A DNA stretch of 32,038 bases from Roseomonas aerilata DSM 19363 (GTDB taxonomy: Bacteria > Pseudomonadota > Alphaproteobacteria > Acetobacterales > Acetobacteraceae), in contig NZ_JONP01000038.1 of NCBI RefSeq assembly GCF_000711725.1, positions 1-32,038 on the forward strand, written 5' to 3'. Position numbers and translations under genes: made by a program. The notes beneath the pieces are model-generated. The model saw only the letters and a list, made by a program, of their open reading frames with translations, made no database searches and was not told the origin of the DNA. The stretch's first letter is position 1. The number at the start of each line of letters is the position of its first letter. Positions 1-7,199 of the stretch are shown here, piece by piece.

Positions 1-44
1 CACGCGACAGATCTCGCCTTCCTCTCAAACAACTTGCCAATGCC
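1..44 (+). mobile_element. End of an IS6-family element (continues off the left edge)
   Basis: The bases ending at 44, read on the minus strand, start GGCATTGGCAAGTTG. This is the same terminal inverted repeat that bounds the IS6 copies at 20987-21817 and 29325-29997. The next bases resemble the transposase-3' end of the 20987 copy (TTTGA, then a GAG/GGCGAG pattern). The element therefore lies to the left, with its transposase on the plus strand outside the window. It cuts off the 3' end of the neighbouring IS110. No 8-bp target duplication can be tested because the far end is missing. Confidence 0.75.
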
Positions 45-897
45 CGTTGGCTGCCTCATAGAGGCAGGTGCGGGTGAAGGCATCTCCGCACTTCGAGATG
101 CGGCCATGCCGATCGGTCTCGCCCGACCGGTAGCGGGTTGGCGTCAGTCCTAGGTAGGGTCCGACGTCTCGCGCGTGTTTGAATCGTGTTGGCTCGTCGT
201 TGGTGGAAAGGAAAGCCACCGCGGTGATCGGACCAACACCGGGAACAGTCATGAACCGCTTGAGGGTGGGCTCGCTGCGCGCAAGGCGGCGGATGTCGCG
301 GTCCAGAGCTGCCACCTGGGTCACTACATGACGCCTGACCTCGGCGAGCCTGGTCACGAGGCCGCTGATCACCGGCTGTCCCTCGGCCAGGGCCTCGGCG
401 CGGCGGACCAGGGCGTCAGTGTTCCCCGGGCCGAGGATCAGGCCGAAGGTCATGAGCAGCCCGCGCAACTGCGCGTCCAGGTCCGTCCGGATCGCCACCA
501 GCCTGCGTCGTGCGGCGAGCAAGGCCAAGCGCTCGTGCGAGGTGAAGCTCTTGGCCGTGACCGCACGATACCAGCCCATTCGCAGGATCTCGGCGAGGCC
601 GCGGGCATCACTGCGGTCAGACTTGGTTGGGCGCATCGAGAGCGCGGCATGGGCGTGCCGTGCGTCCATCAGCACCACCGGCAATCCCACCGAGCTCAGC
701 GCGTGGTACAGCCACGAGGAGGTGGCGCCCGTCTCGAGGCCAATCTTTGCAAGCCGCGGTGCCTTGGTCCGGATGAGACCCATCAGGGCTGTGGGCTCGG
801 CCGCAACCTTGCCCTCGAACATCACAGCCCCTGCGGCATTGATCACGCAGACGCTGATCTCCTTCAGCGAGACATCCAGCGCGACATACTGCTCCAT
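25..897 (-). CDS. IS110-family transposase, C-terminus truncated by IS6
   Basis: DEDD-type transposase that in this family recombines DNA as a complex with a bridge RNA. The 290-aa frame has the RuvC-like N-terminal domain (YVALDVS at 4-10; KSDRSDARGLAEI around 92-104) and the C-terminal Tnp domain (VPGVGPITA near 218-226; RYRSGE carrying the expected Ser near 256-261). Family members normally continue for roughly 50 residues after the LYEAAN segment. Here the IS6 repeat begins at 44, so the last residues (HWQVV) and the stop codon come from the IS6 terminal repeat. Both known catalytic regions are present but the C-terminal tail is gone, so activity is doubtful. The ATG at 897 follows a GGGAGAGCC stretch. 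Confidence 0.85.
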   Translation of the reverse strand: MEQYVALDVSLKEISVCVINAAGAVMFEGKVAAEPTALMGLIRTKAPRLAKIGLETGATSSWLYHALSSVGLPVVLMDARHAHAALSMRPTKSDRSDARGLAEILRMGWYRAVTAKSFTSHERLALLAARRRLVAIRTDLDAQLRGLLMTFGLILGPGNTDALVRRAEALAEGQPVISGLVTRLAEVRRHVVTQVAALDRDIRRLARSEPTLKRFMTVPGVGPITAVAFLSTNDEPTRFKHARDVGPYLGLTPTRYRSGETDRHGRISKCGDAFTRTCLYEAANGHWQVV

Positions 898-1110
898 GGC
901 GGCTCTCCCGATGCCAGTGTTGCCACGGTCGAGCCTACGACCCTGGATCAGGAGGAGCCCCCCCGATTACGCCATGTTTTGGACTGCAGGGGGAGGTTAA
1001 GCCCTTTGGCGGCAGCGAGGCGAGTTGCTCAGCGCTGGTCCAGGCATGAAGTGCCTCCCAGACCATGGAGGCGTCCCCCTTCCACCGGGGGCGAGGCTTC
1101 CAACATCGAA
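898..1110 (-). ncRNA. IS110 left-end noncoding region, candidate bridge RNA
   Basis: About 210 bp separate the transposase ATG from the start of the interrupted kinase gene and hold no convincing ORF. Read on the minus strand, two adjacent hairpins appear. One pairs 1087-1091 with 1075-1079 (five G-C pairs, 7-nt loop). The other pairs 1067-1072 with 1053-1058 (GCCTCC with GGAGGC, 8-nt loop). In IS110-group elements the bridge RNA is encoded in this 5' noncoding end and carries loops that recognise donor and target DNA. The assignment rests on position and hairpins only. I could not fix the left end of the element, though it must lie between about 1092 and 1116. Confidence 0.4.
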
Positions 1111-1116
1111 CACGGA

Positions 1117-1371
1117 ATGCCTGATTACGCGCGGATACTGAAGCGGCAACAGGTTCTGGCTGACTTCGGTGAACTCGCCTTGCGCTCCCAGGATCGCGAC
1201 AAGGTTCCGACCGAAGCTTGCCGCCTGGTGGGCGAAGCCCTCGGCACCGGACGCGCCAAGATCCTAGAAACCAGCACGCCGAGCAGCAGCCCCTCGTCTA
1301 GGCCGGCGTGGGTTGGGCGGCCGGCACCGTCGGTGGACTGCGTCTGCCCATGGAGGAGCACTCCTCCGAGA
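1117..1371 (+). pseudogene. 5' fragment of a GAF-domain sensor histidine kinase
   Basis: The frame from the ATG at 1117 reads MPDYARILKRQQVLADFGE, then TEACRLVGEALGTGRAK. This is the typical start of GAF-domain sensor histidine kinases of this group. Similarity then moves to another frame, where AGVGWAAG and LRLPMEEHSSE are readable after an in-frame TAG, so at least one frameshift has occurred near 1265-1290. The fragment ends where the IS6 repeat begins at 1372. No kinase core is present. The IS110 lies immediately upstream of the ATG, so the gene has been hit from both sides. The family call comes from remembered motifs. Confidence 0.6.
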
Positions 1372-2143
1372 GGCATTGTCACATTGTTTGGTGACTAGGC
1401 GAGTTTGAGCGCGCGGCGGAGTTCGCGTGACCTTACGCCGCCATCTGGGCACACGTCTCCCGCCGCCAGATCCCAAAGGCTATGGCGGGCTCACGTCGGT
1501 ACTGATCGGCGGCCATCAGGTGCCGCCGCGGACGGAAGTGGCCATAGATCATCGCGTGCGCCGACAGGAATTGCTGGGCTTGCCCTGGTGACTTGAAGCT
1601 CTGCATCGCGCGCTCTCGACGCCGGGTCGGCCGATGCGAGTTCTCGGCACGATTGTTCAGGTAGCGGCTGGTCCGCTGCCGCAGACCGGGCAGGACCTCT
1701 CGCTGTGCAACGCCATAGCTGCGGAGCCCGTCGGTGACGATCTTGCGGGGCTTATAATGGAGGCCCACCAGCAGGCGCTTGAAGAAGCGTTTGGCGGCCG
1801 TGGCATTGCGGCGCTCCTGCACCAGGATGTCGAGCACGACCCCGTGCTGGTCCACCGCGCGCCAGAGATGAAATGGCTCGCCGTTGATCCTCAGGCACAC
1901 TTTATCCATGTGCCAGATGTCGCCCGGCCTTGGTCGCCGCTTCCGCAGCTTGGCCGCAAACTCCGTGCCGAAGCGGAGGCACCAGCGGTGGATACTCTCG
2001 TAGCTGACCACGCCCCCCCCGCTCGGCCTGGATCAGTTCGATGTCGCGCAGGCTCAGGCTGAACGGGTGGTAGAGCCAGACAGCATGCTGGGTGACTTCG
2101 AGCCGGAAGCGGTAACCGGACTAGGTGGTGGACTCAAATGGCA
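1372..2143 (-). mobile_element. Degenerate IS6-family element, one end lost
   Basis: The left end at 1372 begins GGCATTGTCACATTGTTTG. This matches the repeat of the other IS6 copies (GGCATTGGCAAGTTGTTTG) at all but a few positions. The transposase inside is on the minus strand and broken. At the other end no matching inverted repeat is found. The coding sequence runs almost directly into a MaoC-like fragment at about 2143, so roughly 50 bp, including the second repeat, seem to be deleted. The copy is diverged from those at 21 kb and 29.5 kb, so it belongs to a separate IS6 lineage. Confidence 0.65.
1433..2143 (-). pseudogene. IS6-family transposase, frameshifted
   Basis: DDE transposase remnant. 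The readable 192-aa 3' part (from 2011) contains the first Asp in WHMDKV, the second in VTDGLRSYG and the Glu in LNNRAENSH. The N-terminal part (YRFRLEV, then HAVWLYHPFSLSLRDIELIQAERG) lies upstream in another frame. The join is a run of eight G on the coding strand (2013-2020), where one base too many, or two too few, breaks the frame. A TAG also sits just before YRF, in place of the Tyr codon seen at the same point in the copy at 21 kb. The gene is therefore inactive, unless the G-run slips and the TAG is bypassed. Confidence 0.75.
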
Positions 2144-2277
2144 TGATAGTGGATCGGGTAGTTGTCACCGCTGGCGGTCGGGAAGGCGAGTAAGATGGCC
2201 TCCGTCATGGTGCGGCTCGGCAGAGGAAAGCGCTCACCGATCCGGAAGTCATCGTACCAGCGCTGCTCCGCCACCAT
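2134..2277 (-). pseudogene. N-terminal fragment of a MaoC-like dehydratase
   Basis: From the ATG at 2277 the frame reads RWYDDFRIGERF and SRTMTEAILLAF, then TASGDNYPIHY. This is the hot-dog-fold start of MaoC-type acyl-CoA or mesaconyl-CoA hydratases. Similarity stops at about 2143, where IS6 coding sequence begins, and a stop follows at 2134. Only about 45 residues remain of a protein usually near 150 aa. The fragment follows the TctC remnant on the same strand, so the two may once have formed a short-acid uptake and use operon. Nonfunctional. Confidence 0.6.
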
Positions 2278-2339
2278 CCGGTGTGCGCGAGATCGAAGCC
2301 CATTGGCGTTCTGCTCATCGGTCGATTTTCTCCCCTCGC

Positions 2340-2730
2340 GCCCTCTGCGTTGATTGGCATGAAGACACAATTCGCGCGACACAGCCTGCCAGCGTACAGC
2401 GCTTTCCTCCGTCCAGTGCACGAGATCGGCCTCGGGTATGACCAGCGGATCGACGAAGGCGTTCTTGAGCTTCTCCTCGAAGTTCCGGGGTGCGGCCTTT
2501 CGCCATGGTCTGGCGCAGAGGAGCGCTCACCAGAGCGGGCGCGCCCTTACGCACAAAGAAGCCGGTTCACAGGCCCACGTTATAGCCGGGCAGCCCGGCT
2601 TCCGCGAAGGTCGGCACCTCGACAAGGGCCGAAGCCCGGCGGGCTGCGTAATCGGCCGGGGCTCCTGGACGGCAGGGGTGTCGGAGAGCATGGCCTGGAA
2701 ATAGCGCCCCACGGCCAAACTGACGCGGGC
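2340..2730 (-). pseudogene. 3' remnant of a TctC/Bug-type solute receptor
   Basis: Reading different minus-strand frames in turn gives pieces typical of the C-terminal half of tripartite tricarboxylate receptors: [18 protein letters not shown], a stop, [13 protein letters not shown], then PEADLVHWTEESAVRWQAV. Several frameshifts and a stop make it nonfunctional. It overlaps the end of the nhaA reading frame, which reads through it in the wrong frame. The 5' half is absent. A different TctC fragment, with the N-terminal and middle part, lies at 28900-29324. Confidence 0.55.
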
Positions 2731-3918
2731 GGCGTGCGACCAGCCACCCGGCCAGTCCTGCGGCGCTGCGCGCAGCAGAGCGTAGCCAAGCAGCCCGGAC
2801 ACGAATGACCCAGCCAGGATACCGATCTTGGCCTCGGCTTGGAGCAACGGGTCGCTAGCGAAGGCGAGTAGGGTGATGAAGAGGCTCATAGTGAAACCGA
2901 TGCCGCAGAGCAGAGCCGTCCCAAGCATCTGCAATCGTCCCGCATAGGCCGGCATGTCCGCGAAGCTAAGACGGATGGCCAGCATCGAGAAGCCAAACAC
3001 GCCGACCACCTTCCCGGCCAGCAGTCCCAGCCCCACGCCCAGCGTCACCGGAGCGACCAGGGCCTCTGCCGGCAATCCCAGGAAGGGCACGCCGGCATTG
3101 GCCAGCCCGAAGATCGGCACGACGAGGAAGCCGATGGGCAAGTGTAGGGCATGCTCCAGGTGGTGCAGGGGGCTGTTGTGCTCCTCGTCCGGTCGGCCTG
3201 GGGTACCTTGCAGAGGAATCGTGAAGGCGAGGATTACCCCTGCAAGCGTGGCATGGACGCCAGAGCGCAGCACCAGCACCCAGAGCACAGGCCCCAGCAG
3301 AAGGTAGGGTGTCAGACGCCGCACACCGAGCCTGTTCATTCCGGCTAGTACAGCAACCAACACTGCGGCGCCTGCTAGATCCGGCAGGGAGATTCCGGCG
3401 GTGTAGAAGAGGGCGATGATGATGACCGCGCCCAGATCGTCGATGATGGCCAACGCGGTCAGAAAAATTCGCAGCGAGGCCGGAACCCGCTTGCCGAGCA
3501 GGGAGATGACACCGAGGGCGAAGGCGATGTCGGTAGCGGCTGGGATGGCCCAGCCACGAGCTGTTGGGCCGGCATTGAATGCCAGATACACAAGAGCGGG
3601 AACCGCCATACCACCGGCGGCCGCGATCCCCGGCAGGACGCGACGCGACCAAGTGGAGAGCTGTCCATCCAGTGCCTCGCGTTTGATCTCCAGGCCCACG
3701 AGCAGGAAGAACACGGCCATCAGGTCGTCGTTGATCCAGTGGCCGACGGATAACGGCCCGACATAGGCGTGCAGCAAGGCCTCGTAGCCGGCCCCAAGCG
3801 GCGAGTTGGCGATCGCCAGTGCGAGCGCGGCGGCGCCCATCAGCACCAGCCCCGCCGAGGACTGGCCATCGAGGAAGCGGCGCAGGGCACTGGCTGGAGC
3901 GTGTTGGGACGGCGTCAT
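2527..3918 (-). CDS. nhaA: Na+/H+ antiporter NhaA with aberrant C-terminal tail
   Basis: Inner-membrane antiporter that expels Na+ in exchange for H+. The 463-aa frame carries the NhaA signatures: [18 protein letters not shown] at 64-81, TDIAFALG at 129-136 and [10 protein letters not shown] at 156-165. Asp130 and the Asp160-Asp161 pair are the usual ion-binding residues. About eleven or twelve hydrophobic segments are visible. The ATG at 3918 has a GGAGG about 11 bases upstream. NhaA proteins usually end near 390-400 residues, just after the GYALLR segment. Here about 65 further residues are out-of-frame readthrough of a decayed TctC gene, so the natural stop was probably lost in a fusion. 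The core looks intact and may still work. Confidence 0.88.
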   Translation of the reverse strand: MTPSQHAPASALRRFLDGQSSAGLVLMGAAALALAIANSPLGAGYEALLHAYVGPLSVGHWINDDLMAVFFLLVGLEIKREALDGQLSTWSRRVLPGIAAAGGMAVPALVYLAFNAGPTARGWAIPAATDIAFALGVISLLGKRVPASLRIFLTALAIIDDLGAVIIIALFYTAGISLPDLAGAAVLVAVLAGMNRLGVRRLTPYLLLGPVLWVLVLRSGVHATLAGVILAFTIPLQGTPGRPDEEHNSPLHHLEHALHLPIGFLVVPIFGLANAGVPFLGLPAEALVAPVTLGVGLGLLAGKVVGVFGFSMLAIRLSFADMPAYAGRLQMLGTALLCGIGFTMSLFITLLAFASDPLLQAEAKIGILAGSFVSGLLGYALLRAAPQDWPGGWSHAARVSLAVGRYFQAMLSDTPAVQEPRPITQPAGLRPLSRCRPSRKPGCPAITWACEPASLCVRARPLW

Positions 3919-4027
3919 CGACTAGCCTCCGGGCAAGTGTATCCATCACCGGCGGCCCGGCCGATGCTAACCCCTGCCCACGCTTTTCCAGCGCCGACAC
4001 CCGGCGTCGCTATCGCATCGGAGGGAT

Positions 4028-4263
4028 GTCACGCACAAGAGCACTTGGAGTGGCCCGCGGCACTGGCGCGCCTGGAGGCGCACAACGCCGACGTGCGGCG
4101 CGTGCGCGGGCGGATCGAGAAGGTGTTCGGCACAGCCAAGCGCTCCTACGGCTTGCGTCGGATGCGCTGGCTGGGGCTCGGCCGGGCGGGCTGCAAGTCC
4201 GGCTCGCGGCAATGGCCTACAACCTTCGCCGCAGTTGGTGTCTGCTCGGGAATGCACCTGTCT
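4028..4263 (+). pseudogene. C-terminal remnant of an IS5-like transposase
   Basis: The plus strand reads RRVRGRIEKVFGTAKRSYG, then LRRMRWLGLGRAG, and continues after a one-base frameshift near 4185 as LQVRLAAMAYNLRR. This is the end of a DDE transposase of the IS4/IS5 superfamily, including the conserved R-x(3)-E region near the last catalytic Glu. The N-terminal two thirds are missing and the frame is broken, so it is a relic. It separates nhaA from the uxu operon. I could not locate terminal repeats. From 4264 to 4430 I see nothing recognisable. Confidence 0.6.
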
Positions 4264-4430
4264 GAGAGGCGCTCGAACTGCGCCCATCGAAGGGCAGGAA
4301 AGCCCACCGCAGGAAGAAGCGAGGGTCTCCGGCGCTCATCGCCCTCGCCGCAACCCCAAGCCTGGCCAGATCGGCTGAAAACGGCCGCTACCAAACCTTT
4401 CGCGCACAGGTCTCATAAGTCCGGGCGGGC

Positions 4431-4456
4431 GGGGTGGTCGCCCTGACGGCCGCCCC
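4431..4456 (-). terminator. Hairpin downstream of uxuA
   Basis: GGGGTGGTCG at 4431-4440 can pair with CGGCCGCCCC at 4447-4456 around a 6-nt loop, giving ten pairs of which two are G-U. It lies eight bases past the uxuA stop, at the expected end of the seven-gene operon. No T-run follows on the minus strand, so this may be a stabilising 3' hairpin or a Rho-dependent end and not a classical terminator. Confidence 0.4.
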
Positions 4457-4464
4457 AAATGTCC

Positions 4465-5661
4465 TTAAAGCGGCAGGTTCTTCAGCTGCGCGACAGCCGC
4501 CATGACCCCGCGCAGCTCCGCGAGGCCCCGCAGGCGGCCGATCAGCGGATAGCCGGGAAAGGTCGGCTTGCCGACATCGTCGGCCAGCTCGTGGCCGTGG
4601 TCGGGACGAAAGGGGATGCGCCAGTCCGCGCGGTCCGCGTCGAGGCGGCGCTTCTGCTCGGTGAGCAGGGCCTCCACTACCGCCACCATGTTGGTGTCGC
4701 CGCCGAGGTGGTCGGCTTCCATGAAGGATCCGTCCGGTTCCTTCGCGACGTTCCGCAGATGAGCGAAGTGGATGCGGTCCGCGAAACGGGTGGCGATGCG
4801 CGGCAGGTCGTTGGCGGGATGCGCGCCGAGCGAACCCGTGCAGAGGGTCAACCCATTGGCTGGGTTGTCGACCATGGCGAGGAGGTCGGCGATGTCCTGC
4901 TCGGTGGAGACGATGCGCGGCAGGCCGAAGAGCGGGCGCGGCGGATCGTCGGGGTGCATGCCCATGCGGATGCCGAGTTCCTCGGCGGTGGGGATCACCT
5001 CCTCCAGGAAGCGCCGCAGGTTGTTCTTCAGGTCCTGCGCGGTCATTTCCCCGTAGGCCGCGAGGATGCGGCGCAGGCCCGCGACGTCGTAGCGGTCGTA
5101 GGCGCCGGGCAGCCCGGCCATGATGGAGGCGAGCAGCGTGTCCTTCTGCGCCTCGCTCGCGCCCTCCGCCCAAGCCTTGGCGCGGGCGAGCAGCTCGGGC
5201 GCGACACCTTCCGCGGCGCCGGGGCGCTCCAGGATGAAGACGTCGAAGCCGACATACTCATGCGCGTTGAACCGCAGCGCGTTGCCGCCGCCCGGAAGCG
5301 GGTGGCGCAGCTCGGTGCGCGTCCAATCCAGCACGGGCATGAAGTTGTAGCAGATGTTCGTCACCCCCGCGGCCGCGAGGTTGCGCATAGACTGGCGGTA
5401 ATTCGCGAAGAGGGGCGCGCAGTCGGGATCGCCGCGCCGGATCTTCTCGTGCACGGGCAGGCTTTCCACCACGCGCCAGTGAAGCCCGAGCGAGGAGTCG
5501 CGCGCGAGGATGGCCTTGCGTCGCTCGATCTCCTCGGGCGTCCAGACCTCGCCATAGGGGATCTGGTGGAGGGAGGTGACGATGCCGCGCGCGCCGGCCT
5601 GCCGGATGTGGTCGAGCCGGACGGCGTCGTCGGGCCCGAACCAGCGCCAGGTTTCTTCCAT
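4465..5661 (-). CDS. uxuA: D-mannonate dehydratase
   Basis: Cytosolic enzyme that dehydrates D-mannonate to 2-keto-3-deoxy-D-gluconate in hexuronate catabolism. At 398 aa it matches the family length (about 394). Visible signatures are GMHPDDPPRPLFGLPR (234-249), CTGSLGAHP (274-282), HFAHLRNV (298-305) and RPDHGHELADD (352-362). The His, Cys and Asp of these motifs are the known metal and active-site ligands. It is the last gene of the operon, 27 bp after uxuB. The ATG at 5661 follows AAGGACAG. The partner uronate isomerase (uxaC) and the KDG kinase and aldolase genes are not in this window. Confidence 0.95.
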   Translation of the reverse strand: MEETWRWFGPDDAVRLDHIRQAGARGIVTSLHQIPYGEVWTPEEIERRKAILARDSSLGLHWRVVESLPVHEKIRRGDPDCAPLFANYRQSMRNLAAAGVTNICYNFMPVLDWTRTELRHPLPGGGNALRFNAHEYVGFDVFILERPGAAEGVAPELLARAKAWAEGASEAQKDTLLASIMAGLPGAYDRYDVAGLRRILAAYGEMTAQDLKNNLRRFLEEVIPTAEELGIRMGMHPDDPPRPLFGLPRIVSTEQDIADLLAMVDNPANGLTLCTGSLGAHPANDLPRIATRFADRIHFAHLRNVAKEPDGSFMEADHLGGDTNMVAVVEALLTEQKRRLDADRADWRIPFRPDHGHELADDVGKPTFPGYPLIGRLRGLAELRGVMAAVAQLKNLPL

Positions 5662-5688
5662 CGATGGCTGTCCTTCGGGAAAGGGGCG

Positions 5689-7173
5689 TCAGCCCGCTGC
5701 GGCGGCGCGGGCGCCGGCCGTGAGCAGGCGTTGGTAGGCATCGGCGACGGCGGCGCGGAAGCCCGCATGCACCGGCAGGTCGGTGCCGAAGATCGGCTCC
5801 AGGCCCAGCAGGGTGGAGAGGCGCGCGGCCGGGTCGTCGCCCGCCGCGTCCAGGGCGGCGCGGAAGGCTGGGGCCATGGGGTCGCGCAGGTCGATCGGCC
5901 GCCCCGCCTCGTCCACCCCGCCCGCGTAGCGCGCCCAGGCGGCGACGGCGAGCGCGAGCGCGGTGATGGGGAGCCCCGCGGCCAGGCGCTCGCGCACCGT
6001 CGAGAGAAGACGCTGGGGCAGCTTCTGAGAGCCGTCCATCGCGATCTGCCAGGTGCGGTGGCGGATGGCCGGATTGTTGAAGCGGGCCAGAAGATCGTCG
6101 GTATAGGCCGTGAGGTCCTGGCCGGGCGGCTGCGGCACCATGGGGCGGATCTCCGCCCAGAGGCGCTGGAGATAGGAGGACAGGGTGGGATCACCGACCG
6201 CCTCCACGATGGTCTCGTGCCCGGCGAGGTAACCGAGATAGGCGAGCGCCGAGTGCGCCCCGTTCAGCAGGCGCAGCTTCATGTGCTCGAAGGGCGCCAC
6301 ATCCCCGGTGAGGAGGGCGCCGGCAAGGTCCCAGGCCGGGCGGCCGCCGTCGGCGAAGCGGTCCTCGATCACCCACTGGCGGAAGGGCTCGTGCACCACG
6401 GGGGCGAAGTCGGCCAAGCCCGTCGCGGCCTGCGCGGCGGCGAGATCCCCCTCCTCCATGGCGGGGACGATGCGGTCCACCATGGTGGAGGGGAAGGGCA
6501 CGGTGGCCGCGATCCAACGGGCAAGGTCCGGGTCGAACAGGGCGGCGAAGTCCCGCACCAGGCCGCGCAGCAGCGCGCCATTGTGGGGGAGGTTGTCGCA
6601 GCAGAGCACGGTAAAGGGCGACATCCCGGCCGCGCGGCGGCGGCCCAGCGCCGCGGCCAGGAAGCCCAGCGCCGTGCGTGGCGCATCCGGCGCGCGGCGG
6701 TCGTGCAGGATGTCGGGGGGGTCCTCGCGCAGGCGGCCCGTCGCGGGGTCGTGGCAGTAGCCCTTTTCCGTGACCGTCAGGCTGACGATGCGCGTTTCCG
6801 GCGAGGCGAGGAGGGCGACAACGCCGGCGGGGTCCTCGGGCGCGACGCGCACCTCCAGGAGGTTGCCGACGACGCGCGCGCGCTCCCCGCCGGGGCCGCG
6901 CTCCAGCGCGGTGTAGAGGCCGCCCTGGGGTGCGAGGCGGTCCCGCTGGTCCGGCCGCTGCAGGGACACGCCGACGATGCCCCAGTCCCCGCCGCGGGCG
7001 TTCAGCACATCCTCAGTGTAGAGGGCGCCGTGGGCGCGGAAGAAGGCGCCGAGCCCGAGATGCACGATGGCCGGGCGGAGCGCCGCGCGGTCGTATCGCG
7101 GCAGCGCGACACCCGCGTCCGGCGGGTGCGCGGCCAAGGCTTCCGGCGAGAGGCGGAGCGTGTCGGGGGGCAT
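5689..7173 (-). CDS. uxuB: Mannitol dehydrogenase-family fructuronate reductase
   Basis: NAD-dependent polyol dehydrogenase of the long-chain mannitol dehydrogenase family. Next to uxuA it most likely interconverts D-fructuronate and D-mannonate. The 494-aa product has the N-terminal nucleotide-binding start IVHLGLGAFFRAH (about 33-45), the VTEKGYC segment, LCCDNLPHNG, the VPFPSTMVDRIVP signature and the C-terminal catalytic KLRLLNGAHS. The frame is open far upstream to 7875, but family similarity starts at MPPDTL, so I chose the ATG at 7173, 26 bp after dctM. Tagaturonate reductase or mannitol dehydrogenase activity cannot be excluded from sequence alone, but the uxuA neighbour favours fructuronate. 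Confidence 0.88.
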   Translation of the reverse strand: MPPDTLRLSPEALAAHPPDAGVALPRYDRAALRPAIVHLGLGAFFRAHGALYTEDVLNARGGDWGIVGVSLQRPDQRDRLAPQGGLYTALERGPGGERARVVGNLLEVRVAPEDPAGVVALLASPETRIVSLTVTEKGYCHDPATGRLREDPPDILHDRRAPDAPRTALGFLAAALGRRRAAGMSPFTVLCCDNLPHNGALLRGLVRDFAALFDPDLARWIAATVPFPSTMVDRIVPAMEEGDLAAAQAATGLADFAPVVHEPFRQWVIEDRFADGGRPAWDLAGALLTGDVAPFEHMKLRLLNGAHSALAYLGYLAGHETIVEAVGDPTLSSYLQRLWAEIRPMVPQPPGQDLTAYTDDLLARFNNPAIRHRTWQIAMDGSQKLPQRLLSTVRERLAAGLPITALALAVAAWARYAGGVDEAGRPIDLRDPMAPAFRAALDAAGDDPAARLSTLLGLEPIFGTDLPVHAGFRAAVADAYQRLLTAGARAAAAG

Positions 7174-7199
7174 GGTGGCTCGGCTCCGGGAAGCGGCGG

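Noticed and set aside
175-1398. Plus-strand ORF of 407 codons across IS110 and the kinase fragment
   Set aside because: Most of it is antisense to the IS110 transposase. Only the part from the ATG at 1117 matches a known protein, and it is annotated separately as the kinase fragment.
2527-2730. Extra C-terminal domain of NhaA
   Set aside because: The tail has no similarity in its own frame, while other frames give TctC motifs. It is readthrough of a relic, not a domain.
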